DNA from: Polyangium jinanense
Lineage (GTDB): Bacteria > Myxococcota > Polyangia > Polyangiales > Polyangiaceae
Length of the DNA stretch: 64,000 nucleotides
Direction: 5' to 3'
Assembly (NCBI RefSeq): GCF_028435365.1
Contig: NZ_JAGTJJ010000060.1
Span: forward strand, 1 to 64,000
In this document: one piece after another, positions 7,983-15,749 of the stretch
How the letters are laid out: each line of letters opens with the position of its first letter
How positions within the stretch are numbered: the first letter of the stretch is position 1
Notes under the pieces: model-generated
What the model saw: only the letters and a program-made list of their open reading frames with translations
What the model was told of the DNA's origin: nothing
Databases searched by the model: none
Translations under genes and position numbers: made by a program

Positions 7983-9040
7983 TTGGCAAACCAATCGCTC
8001 GGCCGCTGCCGCTGGGTCACGACGATCCGCGCTTTCGTCCACGTCCCCGCGGTGGGCGCGATGGTCCCCGAACATTCGATGGGCCGGCTCGACGAATGAT
8101 CGTACTCGTCCGTGAGGTAAAGCCAAGCGGAGAACCCGTCTCCGCCCTTTCGCTCGACGTCGTGCGCCCCGTAGCCCTTGAGACCGACATCGACCGTCTT
8201 CGCGCGGCTCCCGCGGGAGCAGGCAACACTGCCGCTGACCTTGAAATCCGAGCCGCTCGTGGTCCCCTCGTCGACGACGAGCCAGATGTTGTTGAATGCG
8301 TACCCCGTGCCGTCCCATTTGAACTGGACTTTGAAAGGTTTGTCCGGCTCGACGGCGACACTCGCGACTTCGGTATCGGGGACGTGCAGCCCGCGACCCT
8401 CCTCCTGATACAGGAGATACCCGCCGATGCTCGCCCCGATCAGGAACAGGGTGAAGCAGCCGGCGCCGAGGAAAAGGCCGACCCGGTTCACTTTCCCGGA
8501 CGTGGCCGGCCGGACGCCTGGAAACGGGGCGCCCTGCGGGCCGGGCCACGGGGTGGCTTGCGGACCGGGGGGCGCTGCGCTGCATTCCGCGGCGGCCGCG
8601 GCGAGGAATGCCTCGGGGCTTATCGCGGGGAGATCGGCGCCCCGAATGCGCATGATCCCTCCGCCGGGCGCCTGCCGCCACTCGGCCCAGTAGGCCCGCT
8701 GCGCGCCGCCCTCGCCCTCGATTCCCCGCTCCGCCACAAAATAACGAGGCGGCTGGCCGCCCGCGCGCACGAGCGCGACGTAATGGCATTCGGTGGGCGC
8801 CTGCGGAGGCGGTAGGGGGATGAGGAGCGCCTCGACGCCGGGCGCGGGGTACATCGGCGTGATCACGAGCGCCGAACCGTCCGCGCGATCCTCGGGCCCG
8901 AGGCCCTCGCCGGCGGCGGCCCACGCTTGCTGCAGCATCGCGTTGCCCTGGTTCGCCGCGGCAGCCCACCACGCCGACGGGTCACGCAGCACGCCACTCA
9001 TCAAGACTTGATGCGCAAAACGGTAATGTTGTTGTCTCAC
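7979..9040 (-). CDS. Single-pass membrane protein with Pro/Gly-rich linker, unknown function
   Basis: A 353-residue protein starting at GTG 9040, chosen because GGAGGT lies five bases upstream. The N-terminal 150 residues are soluble and include a hydrophobic strand region (SALVITPMYPAPGVEALL). A Pro/Gly-rich linker follows, then one membrane helix (about 205-225, LFLGAGCFTLFLIGASIGGY). The remaining 130 residues look like an extracytoplasmic beta domain with a CSRGSR/ECSGT cysteine pair that may form a disulfide. The C-terminal part loosely resembles Coa1-type membrane domains, but I would not assign a function. Confidence 0.7.
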   Translation of the reverse strand: MRQQHYRFAHQVLMSGVLRDPSAWWAAAANQGNAMLQQAWAAAGEGLGPEDRADGSALVITPMYPAPGVEALLIPLPPPQAPTECHYVALVRAGGQPPRYFVAERGIEGEGGAQRAYWAEWRQAPGGGIMRIRGADLPAISPEAFLAAAAAECSAAPPGPQATPWPGPQGAPFPGVRPATSGKVNRVGLFLGAGCFTLFLIGASIGGYLLYQEEGRGLHVPDTEVASVAVEPDKPFKVQFKWDGTGYAFNNIWLVVDEGTTSGSDFKVSGSVACSRGSRAKTVDVGLKGYGAHDVERKGGDGFSAWLYLTDEYDHSSSRPIECSGTIAPTAGTWTKARIVVTQRQRPSDWFAN

Positions 9041-9197
9041 CGCGGACCTCCGCCGACCCGCCCGTCGGCGACCCTGAGGTCTCACGGGCCCGCCGTCGCG
9101 TCAATGGTTCCATCGAGCAAAGGGTCAGGGCAACGGCCCTCTGACGGGAATGTGCTCTTTTCACGAGACCGGCGACCTTTTTCCCGACATGGGGCAT

Positions 9198-9213
9198 CCT
9201 CCTCGTGAGGAGG
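9198..9213. other. Perfect palindromic stem in the upstream region of the methyltransferase
   Basis: CCTCCTC-GT-GAGGAGG is a 7-bp perfect inverted repeat in the 268-bp divergent gap (9041-9308) between the membrane-protein gene and the methyltransferase. It could be an operator or an RNA stem. There is no T run, so a terminator is unlikely. Confidence 0.3.
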
Positions 9214-9308
9214 GACGCCGTGGGACCGGACGATTCTCCCGAGGATGCAACGAAGCTCGCTTCGCAGGCCCATGCGTGGCTGAGTCCCACCGCGATCACA
9301 GGACGAGC

Positions 9309-10130
9309 ATGACGACCGATGAAAAGGTAACTCTGCGCGAGGAGAAAGAGACCCTTCTCCTCACGGTGTACGGCAAGGCGGAAGAGAGCCGCATGCCCGA
9401 TTCCCTCCTGCGTGATCGTTTCGCCGCGGAGGCCATCCGCCGGGTCGACTACGATTTTTCGAAGCTGAAGGTCCGCCGCGACGACATGATTTCGCTGGCG
9501 ATACGCGCGCACCTCCTGGATGGCTGGACCCGCGAATTCATCGCCCAGAACCCGGACGCCACCGTGCTGCACCTCGGATGCGGGCTCGACAGCCGGGTCT
9601 TCCGGGTCGACCCGCCCGCAACCGTCCGCTGGTTCGACGTCGACTATCCGGAGGTCATCGCGCTGCGCCGTCGTCTTTATCCCGAGCGTTCGGGCTATAC
9701 CCTCCTCGGCACGTCGCTCACGGATCCGCAATGGCTCGACGCGGTGCCGTCGGATCGTCCGGCGATGATCGTCGCCGAGGGCGTCCTCCCTTATCTCCGC
9801 GAGGATGAAGTGCCCCGCCTCTTCGGTCGGCTCACGGCGCATTTGCCGGCGGGCGAATTCGGATTCGACTGCTACAGCCGCCTCGGCGTGCGGCTCCTCC
9901 GGCGGCACCAATCGATCAAAGCAACCGGCGCCTCCGTGCACTGGGGCCTCGATGATCCCCACGAGCTCGAAGCGCAGGTCCCGAAACTCGTGTTCCTGAC
10001 GGAGGTCACGAGCCACGATCCCGCGCAGCTCGCCAGGATGTCGAGGGCGGCGCGCCTGATCTCCCGCGTCTTCATGGCGGTTCCGGTTCTCAAGAAGGTC
10101 GGACGGATGGTGCGATATCGGTTTGGATAG
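9309..10130 (+). CDS. SAM-dependent methyltransferase, LCMT/PPM1 family
   Basis: A 273-residue class I methyltransferase of the leucine carboxyl methyltransferase-like family, found often with small-molecule O-methylation in actinobacteria and myxobacteria. The SAM site appears as VLHLGCGLDSRVFRVDPP (about 75-92), followed by the acidic loop WFDVDYPEVIALRRRL typical of the family, and MIVAEGVLPYL near residue 155. Start chosen at ATG 9309 with AGGA upstream. The longer reading frame upstream has no family resemblance. The substrate is unknown. Confidence 0.88.
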   Translation: MTTDEKVTLREEKETLLLTVYGKAEESRMPDSLLRDRFAAEAIRRVDYDFSKLKVRRDDMISLAIRAHLLDGWTREFIAQNPDATVLHLGCGLDSRVFRVDPPATVRWFDVDYPEVIALRRRLYPERSGYTLLGTSLTDPQWLDAVPSDRPAMIVAEGVLPYLREDEVPRLFGRLTAHLPAGEFGFDCYSRLGVRLLRRHQSIKATGASVHWGLDDPHELEAQVPKLVFLTEVTSHDPAQLARMSRAARLISRVFMAVPVLKKVGRMVRYRFG

Positions 10131-10189
10131 ACAATCCGTGCCTTACAGCCGCCTCACCGCCCCGGAATTCGAACCACGTCACGGCGTCG

Positions 10190-11308
10190 ATGTTCTCCCC
10201 GAAGCTCGTGCGATCGGGCCTCGATGCGAAGACCGTGGTGCTCGCTTTCACGGGCGTGCCGGTAGCGGGGCCCGCGGGCACTTTGAACGACATTCACCTT
10301 CGCTTTCTTTTGGATCCGTGGAGCACGTGGCCGCCGGCAGAGGGGACGAATGTCGGCCTGGCCGACGTGCAAGGGCCCTTCGCGATATCCGAGGGGGCAG
10401 GCATCCAGGTCGCCGTGCTCCGCGGCACGAGCGTAGGGCCCGTGCCGTATCAGATCATCCCCGAATTCGGCATGGGGGTCCCGTTCTTCCCGTCCTCCGC
10501 GCTTCCGTCCGACGCGACCCAGGCAGCCCTCCTGCGAATGCATCCCGGGGGGCACATCATCGGATATGGGCGTCCCCACGCCGGAGACACGATCGAGCTC
10601 CTCGTCGGACTCGGCCATCACGACGGGCCGAAGCCCACCGTGGAGGGATTCACGCCCATCGGCTGCACGAAAACCTCCGTGCTGATGGACGCCGTCCATA
10701 CGGAGAAAGGGACGCTCGTCGGCTTTGCGAGCAATGACGAGCCGGCGAATGCCAAGGGCTGCACGGGCTCGCTCGGCGACGCCACACGGGTCGTCGTCGC
10801 CCGCGTCACCGATGGGAATCCGGTCGGCACCGAGCTCGCCGCGACGACGCCCGACAATCCGGCATCGATCATGGGGCTCGCCATGGCAGGCCGCAGTGAA
10901 GGCGCGTGGATGACCGTGGGCCACTCGGGGTGGATCGAGGCGACGGCCACGATTCAAGCGCACTTGCTCGACGCGGCAGGGACCTCCGTGGCAGCGCCGT
11001 TCAACTTGGCGGGAGCGAGTGATCTCAATCCGGATTCCGTCGGCGCCAGCAGCATGGCCGGCGATCTCGTCGCCGCGTGGTCCTACGGTGCGCTGTCCCC
11101 CGACCGTATCGAGGTGAAGCGCGTCAACGCCGCGGGCGCGGTCGTGGCCACGGCGATGATCGAAGCAAACCTCGGCACTTCCCAACCGATCGCTGTCCTT
11201 GGATCCCCCACGGGCGACGCCGTGCTCCTCGCATATTCGGCGATCTCGCCGGAGGACCCGACGGCGCGTATTCACCTCCAGCGGCTCGGTTGCGCCCCTC
11301 TGCCCTGA
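10190..11308 (+). CDS. Beta-rich protein of unknown function
   Basis: A 372-residue protein of short repeating strands (for example GDLVAAWSY and DAVLLAYSA), like the WD/Kelch-like exported proteins common in Polyangiaceae. It has no signal peptide and no clear ribosome site before the ATG at 10190. The frame is open upstream into the end of the methyltransferase gene. The protein may therefore be the 3' part of a once longer lipoprotein that lost its export signal, or it starts at an unusual codon. It ends with a likely disulfide Cys (LQRLGCAPLP). A terminator candidate follows at 11312-11335. Confidence 0.65.
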   Translation: MFSPKLVRSGLDAKTVVLAFTGVPVAGPAGTLNDIHLRFLLDPWSTWPPAEGTNVGLADVQGPFAISEGAGIQVAVLRGTSVGPVPYQIIPEFGMGVPFFPSSALPSDATQAALLRMHPGGHIIGYGRPHAGDTIELLVGLGHHDGPKPTVEGFTPIGCTKTSVLMDAVHTEKGTLVGFASNDEPANAKGCTGSLGDATRVVVARVTDGNPVGTELAATTPDNPASIMGLAMAGRSEGAWMTVGHSGWIEATATIQAHLLDAAGTSVAAPFNLAGASDLNPDSVGASSMAGDLVAAWSYGALSPDRIEVKRVNAAGAVVATAMIEANLGTSQPIAVLGSPTGDAVLLAYSAISPEDPTARIHLQRLGCAPLP

Positions 11309-11311
11309 GCT

Positions 11312-11335
11312 CGTCCACGGGCGGACGCATTTTTT
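11312..11335 (+). terminator. Intrinsic terminator candidate
   Basis: CGTCC (11312-11316) pairs with GGACG (11323-11327) and is followed after CA by six T residues (11330-11335). The stem is short, but the position just after the stop at 11308 fits. Confidence 0.5.
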
Positions 11336-11416
11336 GGTATCCTCCTCCTCGGTGGCCGTTGTAGAGAAGCTCCAATGGTCGCGGGGGTGACTCCCGCGGA
11401 GCGAGGGACAGCCGCA

Positions 11417-12787
11417 ATGAACACGTTCAATTTCACGCAAGCCGATGGCTCGTCACGGGCCGTCGTCGGATATCGGTATGCGCCGCCCAAGGCCGCGGCG
11501 AAGCGTTACGTCGCCGGCCGCGGCAATGTCTCGCGGCTGCCTCCCAAGGTCGACCTCCGGCCGTTCATGTCGCCGATTGAGGATCAGAAGGCCACGAACA
11601 GCTGCGCCGCCAACGCGACGGCGGGCGCCTACGAGTACCTCGTCAAGCGCCACCTGGGCGAAGACGCCTACGACGTGAGCCGCCTCTTCATCTATTACAA
11701 CGGCCGCGCCGTCGACGATCCCGAGAACATCCAGGACGAAGGCAGCGTCCTGCAATCCGTCATCGCGAGCCTCAAGGAGCACGGCGCGTGCTCGGAGGAG
11801 ACCTGGGCCTTCGATCCCGAGGCCGTCAACGAGCAGCCTTCGGACGAGGCGTACCAGGAAGCCGCGCAGTTCCGCATCGAAGACACCGAGCTCGTCCCGA
11901 CGAACCTCGAGGCCTGGAAGATGGCGCTCGCGGAGGGCCACCCGATCATTTTCGGCGTCAAGCTCTTCTCCTCGTTCGACAAGCACAAGAAGGCGGGCCT
12001 CGTCCCCGTCCCGACCTCGCGGGAGACCGGGCGCGAGAGCCACGGCGGGCACGCGATGCTCTGCGTCGGTTATTCGGACCCGGACCAGGTCTTCATCGTC
12101 CGTAATTCCTGGGGACCCGAATGGGGCGACAAGGGATATTGCTACATCCCTTATCGGTACCTCATGAACGAGGAATACAACTTCGGCGACTCATGGATCA
12201 TCAAGCGTATCGACGTCTTGCCGCCCGACGAGGAGACCTGGTCCGACGACGAGGAGTCCGTGCTGGAGGACGTATCGAGCGTCCTTGCCCAGCTCGACGA
12301 GGACGAATATGCGGGCCTCCTCGAGAGCATGGGCGACGTTCCGCTCGACGTGCGGCTCGCGCTCCTGTTCTTGCGTGCTGCCGGCGCGGACGGGGACATC
12401 GCGGACGACGAGCTGCGAGCCACGGCCGAGCACATCACGCCCGTGCTGGAGCAGCTCGGCTCGCGGCAAAGCGCGGAGAAGGTGCTGCGTAATGCGCTGC
12501 GCCGCCTCGATGACGAGCAGCTCGTGGAGGAGACCATCGAGGTCCTCGGCGAGGTCTTCTCCCAGGAGGTGCTCGCCTCGATCGCGTCCCAGCTCCAGGA
12601 GATCGTCGGCTCCGATGACGACGTCTCCGAAGAGGAGCAGGCCTTCGTCGACGCCGTCGTCGAGCGCTGGCAGATCGAGCCCGCGGAGGACGAGGGCGAC
12701 GAGGAAGAGGGCGACGAGGACGAGGGCGACGAGGACGAGGGCGACGAGGAAGAGGGCGACGAGGACGAGGAAGAAGAAGACGAGTAG
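11417..12787 (+). CDS. Papain-like cysteine protease with TerB-like domain and acidic tail
   Basis: A 456-residue cytoplasmic protein without signal peptide. Residues about 45-270 form a C1A papain-like peptidase, with the oxyanion Gln and catalytic Cys in DQKATNSCAANATAG, the catalytic His in SHGGHAMLCVGY and the Asn in RNSWGPEWGDKGY. There is no propeptide of normal length. Residues about 290-420 match a TerB-like helical domain, seen twice as acidic Asp clusters (GADGDIADDELRA and GSDDDVSEEEQAF). The last 35 residues are almost only Asp, Glu and Gly. A hairpin (CGCGGG/CCCGCG, 11380-11398) sits just before the start. TerB-like domains are known from stress and membrane-associated systems; the target is unknown. 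Confidence 0.85.
   Translation: MNTFNFTQADGSSRAVVGYRYAPPKAAAKRYVAGRGNVSRLPPKVDLRPFMSPIEDQKATNSCAANATAGAYEYLVKRHLGEDAYDVSRLFIYYNGRAVDDPENIQDEGSVLQSVIASLKEHGACSEETWAFDPEAVNEQPSDEAYQEAAQFRIEDTELVPTNLEAWKMALAEGHPIIFGVKLFSSFDKHKKAGLVPVPTSRETGRESHGGHAMLCVGYSDPDQVFIVRNSWGPEWGDKGYCYIPYRYLMNEEYNFGDSWIIKRIDVLPPDEETWSDDEESVLEDVSSVLAQLDEDEYAGLLESMGDVPLDVRLALLFLRAAGADGDIADDELRATAEHITPVLEQLGSRQSAEKVLRNALRRLDDEQLVEETIEVLGEVFSQEVLASIASQLQEIVGSDDDVSEEEQAFVDAVVERWQIEPAEDEGDEEEGDEDEGDEDEGDEEEGDEDEEEEDE
12685..12785 (+). repeat. 15-bp tandem repeat coding for an acidic tail
   Basis: Units of the form GAGGGCGACGAGGAC or its GAA variant repeat about six times at the 3' end of the protease gene and encode DEGDE/EEGDE steps. 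The length is likely to vary between strains by slippage. Confidence 0.8.
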
Positions 12788-12805
12788 CCCCCCGAGATCA
12801 CGCTC

Positions 12806-12838
12806 GGCGAAAAGTGAACGCATCGTTCACTTTTCGCC
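12806..12838. promoter_or_regulatory. TetR operator 1 (also a possible terminator stem)
   Basis: GGCGAAAAGTGAACG (12806-12820) is a perfect 15-bp inverted repeat with 12824-12838 around a 3-nt centre. The core AAGTGAACG-N3-CGTTCACTT is repeated in operator 2. The stem also sits 18 bp after the protease stop and may end its transcript. Confidence 0.75.
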
Positions 12839-12840
12839 CC

Positions 12841-12869
12841 TTGACGTCCTCCTAAAGTGAACGTACGGT
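12841..12869 (+). promoter_or_regulatory. Candidate promoter of the TetR operon
   Basis: A -35 like TTGACG (12841-12846) and a weak -10 like TACGGT (12864-12869) are 17 bp apart. The -10 lies inside operator 2 and the -35 lies just after operator 1, so a bound repressor would block the polymerase. Confidence 0.5.
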
Positions 12870-12877
12870 TCACTTTA
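12853..12877. promoter_or_regulatory. TetR operator 2
   Basis: TAAAGTGAAC (12853-12862) is inverted at 12868-12877 (GTTCACTTTA). It has the same AAGTGAACG-N3-SGTTCACTT layout as operator 1, and their centres are about 43 bp apart. Confidence 0.75.
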
Positions 12878-12889
12878 GAGAGCGACGAC

Positions 12890-13510
12890 GTGGCACGACA
12901 GCTCAACGAACAGGTGCGCGAACGGGTGTTTCGCGCGGCGGCGGAGGTGTTTGCCGAGGCCGGGTACCAGGGCGCGACGATGGCGGCCATCGCCGCCCGC
13001 GCCGGGGTCTCGACCGGCAACATCTACCGGTATTTCGAGCATAAGGACGCGCTGTTTTACGCGGTGCTGCCGGACGAGTTCGCGGCGCAGTTCCTCCGGC
13101 TCACCCGCAGGCGCGTGCAGGCGCTCGTGCGCGCGCCCGTGCCGACCGAGCTCGACGCGGGCGCGGAGGAGCGCGGCGAGGAGCTCCTCCGTTTCTGGAT
13201 CGAGCATCGATTGAAGGTGATCACGCTGCTCGACCGGGCCCAGGGCTCACGGCACGAGGGATTCGCCGAGGCATTCGTGCGGGAGCTCATGCGCCCCTCG
13301 CTCGCCAAGCTGCGCGTCGATGCGCCGCAGAGGCGGGTGAGCCCCATCGCGCGTTTCGTCCTCCAAAATATCTTCCGCAACACGGTCCGCACGATCGTGT
13401 CGATCCTCGAAGCCCACGCGGACGAGGCGCAGATCCGCAAGGCGTTTCAAGGGTTCTGGAGTTATCAGCTCGCCGGTTTGTCCGGCTTTGCCAAATGGGT
13501 GCAGTCATGA
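12890..13510 (+). CDS. TetR-family transcriptional regulator
   Basis: A 206-residue regulator. The N-terminal helix-turn-helix is typical of TetR: VFAEAGYQGATMAAIAARAGVSTGNIYRYFEHKDALFYAV. The C-terminal domain is helical and its ligand cannot be guessed. I take GTG 12890 as the start because the alternative GTG at 12857 lies inside operator 2, which would then be coding. The stop overlaps the start of the amidase gene (ATGA, 13507-13510), so regulator and amidase are made from one transcript. The twin operators upstream indicate autorepression. Confidence 0.9.
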   Translation: MARQLNEQVRERVFRAAAEVFAEAGYQGATMAAIAARAGVSTGNIYRYFEHKDALFYAVLPDEFAAQFLRLTRRRVQALVRAPVPTELDAGAEERGEELLRFWIEHRLKVITLLDRAQGSRHEGFAEAFVRELMRPSLAKLRVDAPQRRVSPIARFVLQNIFRNTVRTIVSILEAHADEAQIRKAFQGFWSYQLAGLSGFAKWVQS

Positions 13511-14931
13511 GCCAAGATCTCTGGGAGCTCGACGCGGTCGGGCAGGCGGCCCTCGTGAAATCGGGCGAGGTGAGCGCGCTCGATCTCGTGGACGCGGCCA
13601 TCGCGCGTATCGAAACACTCGAACCCGTGGTCCATGCGCTCGCGAGCGTGGACTTCGACGCGGCCCGGGAAAAAGCCAGAGCTCGGCCATCGGGGCCGCT
13701 CGGCGGCGTGCCATTCCTCATCAAGGACGTCCTCGCGTATCCCGGGCACAAGCTCACGATGGGCTCGCGCCTTTTCCGCGATTACATCGCGCCTGCGGGG
13801 TCGCCTTATACCGAACAGCTCGACGCCGCGGGGCTCGTCACGCTCGGAAAAACGACGACGAGCGAGTTCGGCCTCCTCGGCAGCACGGAGACGCTTCTCG
13901 CCGGGATCACGCGCAATCCGTGGGATCTCACGAAATCGGCCCTGGGCTCGTCCGGCGGCGCCGCGGCCGCGGTCGCGAGCGGGATGGTGCCGGTGGCGCA
14001 CGCGAGTGACGGCGGAGGATCGATCCGGATCCCGGCGTCCGCCTGCGGCCTCTTCGGCTTCAAGCCGGGGCACAAGCGCTGCGTGCCCACAGGGTATGTC
14101 GACACGTTCGAGCTCGTCATCGATCATTGCGTGAGCCGGAGCGTGCGCGACAGCGCGTTCTTGTTGTCGCTGACGGAGGACCCGAGCGCGCATCCGCGGG
14201 TCGGATACGTGGATCGACCGCTCGATCGAAAGCTGCGTATCGGCGTGTATTCGACGACGCTCCTCGGCCGGGCGCCCGATCCCGAGGTGATGCGTGCTCT
14301 CTCGCAGACGATGCGTCTCTGCGCCGACCTTGGGCACGAGGTGGTGGAAGCGCCGCCGCCGCCCGTCGACGGCGTGCTGCTCTCCGAGGCGTTCTTCGAT
14401 TCGGCCGGTGCCGCAATGCACGAGGTCGTCCGCACCATGGAGAGCATGCTCGGCAGGCCCGTCGGCGAGGACGACCTCGAGCCCTTCACCCTCGCGCTGA
14501 TCCACCATTCTCGCAGTTTGCCCGAGGGCGCAGAGGCGCGCGCGAAGGCCACGGTTGCCCACGCGTCCGCGCGAATGCTCTCCTACATGGAGAGCTACGA
14601 CGTCCTCCTGTGCCCGACCCTCCCCGTTGCGCCGTACGACCTCGGCACGCTCGCGCCGCACCTCGATCGTGAGCTCCTCATTCGCCGCACGGAGGTGCTC
14701 GCGGGGTACACGCCCATCTATAGCATGGCGGGTGTCCCGGCCATGTCCGTGCCGCTCGGCTCCTCGGAATCGGGCCTGCCGCTCGGCAGCCATTTCGCCG
14801 CGCCGCTCGGACAGGAGGCGACCCTGCTCGGCCTCGCTTATCAGCTCGAAGCGGCCGCCCCGTGGCGGCATCGCTGGCCCGCGGTGACGCGCGCGACGCG
14901 GGAGCGCGCCTCCGCGTCCGTGCTAGGGTAG
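13507..14931 (+). CDS. Amidase-signature family hydrolase
   Basis: A 474-residue member of the amidase signature family, which hydrolyses C-N amide bonds with a Ser-cisSer-Lys triad. The Lys is in GVPFLIKDVLAYPG. The Gly/Ser signature is ALGSSGGAAAAVASGMVP, followed by HASDGGGSIRIPASACGLFGFKP with the nucleophilic Ser. The length is normal for the family. Its start overlaps the TetR stop. The putative dioxygenase begins 8 bp after its stop, so the three genes form an operon that probably degrades or modifies an amide-containing compound recognised by the TetR protein. Confidence 0.9.
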   Translation: MSQDLWELDAVGQAALVKSGEVSALDLVDAAIARIETLEPVVHALASVDFDAAREKARARPSGPLGGVPFLIKDVLAYPGHKLTMGSRLFRDYIAPAGSPYTEQLDAAGLVTLGKTTTSEFGLLGSTETLLAGITRNPWDLTKSALGSSGGAAAAVASGMVPVAHASDGGGSIRIPASACGLFGFKPGHKRCVPTGYVDTFELVIDHCVSRSVRDSAFLLSLTEDPSAHPRVGYVDRPLDRKLRIGVYSTTLLGRAPDPEVMRALSQTMRLCADLGHEVVEAPPPPVDGVLLSEAFFDSAGAAMHEVVRTMESMLGRPVGEDDLEPFTLALIHHSRSLPEGAEARAKATVAHASARMLSYMESYDVLLCPTLPVAPYDLGTLAPHLDRELLIRRTEVLAGYTPIYSMAGVPAMSVPLGSSESGLPLGSHFAAPLGQEATLLGLAYQLEAAAPWRHRWPAVTRATRERASASVLG

Positions 14932-14939
14932 GCGCCATC

Positions 14940-15698
14940 ATGTCGACTGCCGCGTTCGAACCGCCGATCACCGCACCCTCCGACCTCGTGGAGACGGTGC
15001 GAAGGCAGGGGTTCGCCGTCGCGAGTTCGTCCTGGGCCCAGGGCCTCCCCGGCGCGCTCCACCCGGATTGGGCGGCGATCGCCGCGGAATGGGACGACAT
15101 GCCGCGCGACCCGTACCTCAAGGACGGCGGGCACTACCGGCGGCGCCGGCACGCCTCGTTCATCGTCGACGAGGCGTCCTGCCGTCTCGTCCCCCACCGC
15201 GCGCACTTTCAGCCGCTGCAATACAATGCGCTCCACGGCGGCATGGAGCGCTGGTTCGAGCCGATGCGGCAAACTCTGATCGGGCAGCCGTTCTGGTCCG
15301 ACTTGCTCACGGCCCTCGCGCGGGTCTGCTCCGAGATCAAGAGTTCCTTGCCCTGGTACGTCGAAGCACACCAGTTCCGGATCGACACGAGCGAGGGAAT
15401 CGGGCGGCCCACGCCCGAGGGCGCGCATCGTGACGGCGTCGACTTCGTCGCGCTCTTCCTGATCGGGCGCCACGGGATTCGCGGCGGTGAGACCCGCGTC
15501 TTCGATGCGCGCGGCCCGCAGGGGATCCGCTTCACGCTCACCGAGCCCTGGTCCTTCCTCTTGCTCGACGACGAACGCGTGATCCACGAGTCCACGCCGA
15601 TCCAGCCTCTCCTCGGCGGAGAATCGGGGGCGCTGCCTCACGGGCATCGCGACACGTTGGTCCTCACGTACCGCAGAAATGGGTTTCAGGACCGGTGA
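14940..15698 (+). CDS. 2-oxoglutarate/Fe(II) dioxygenase-like protein (DUF2257-type)
   Basis: A 252-residue protein resembling the 2OG-Fe dioxygenase family that includes bacterial amino-acid hydroxylases of the isoleucine dioxygenase type. Likely metal ligands are the His and Asp of GAHRDGVDFVALFLIG (about 160-175) and the His of DERVIHESTPI (about 215), with GGETRVFD between them. RRRRHASFIVD near residue 65 is also typical. It is 8 bp downstream of the amidase, in the same operon. A role in oxidising the amidase substrate or product is inference. Confidence 0.75.
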   Translation: MSTAAFEPPITAPSDLVETVRRQGFAVASSSWAQGLPGALHPDWAAIAAEWDDMPRDPYLKDGGHYRRRRHASFIVDEASCRLVPHRAHFQPLQYNALHGGMERWFEPMRQTLIGQPFWSDLLTALARVCSEIKSSLPWYVEAHQFRIDTSEGIGRPTPEGAHRDGVDFVALFLIGRHGIRGGETRVFDARGPQGIRFTLTEPWSFLLLDDERVIHESTPIQPLLGGESGALPHGHRDTLVLTYRRNGFQDR

Positions 15699-15713
15699 AC
15701 CCGCGCGCGCCTC

Positions 15714-15742
15714 TTGACAGGGGCGGCCCTGTTCGATTCTCT
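15714..15742 (+). promoter_or_regulatory. Candidate promoter of the AraC gene
   Basis: A consensus -35 TTGACA (15714-15719) is followed by only a weak -10 (about 15737-15742). Transcription would begin within a few bases of the ATG at 15750, so the message may be leaderless. Confidence 0.35.
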
Positions 15743-15749
15743 TGCGTGC

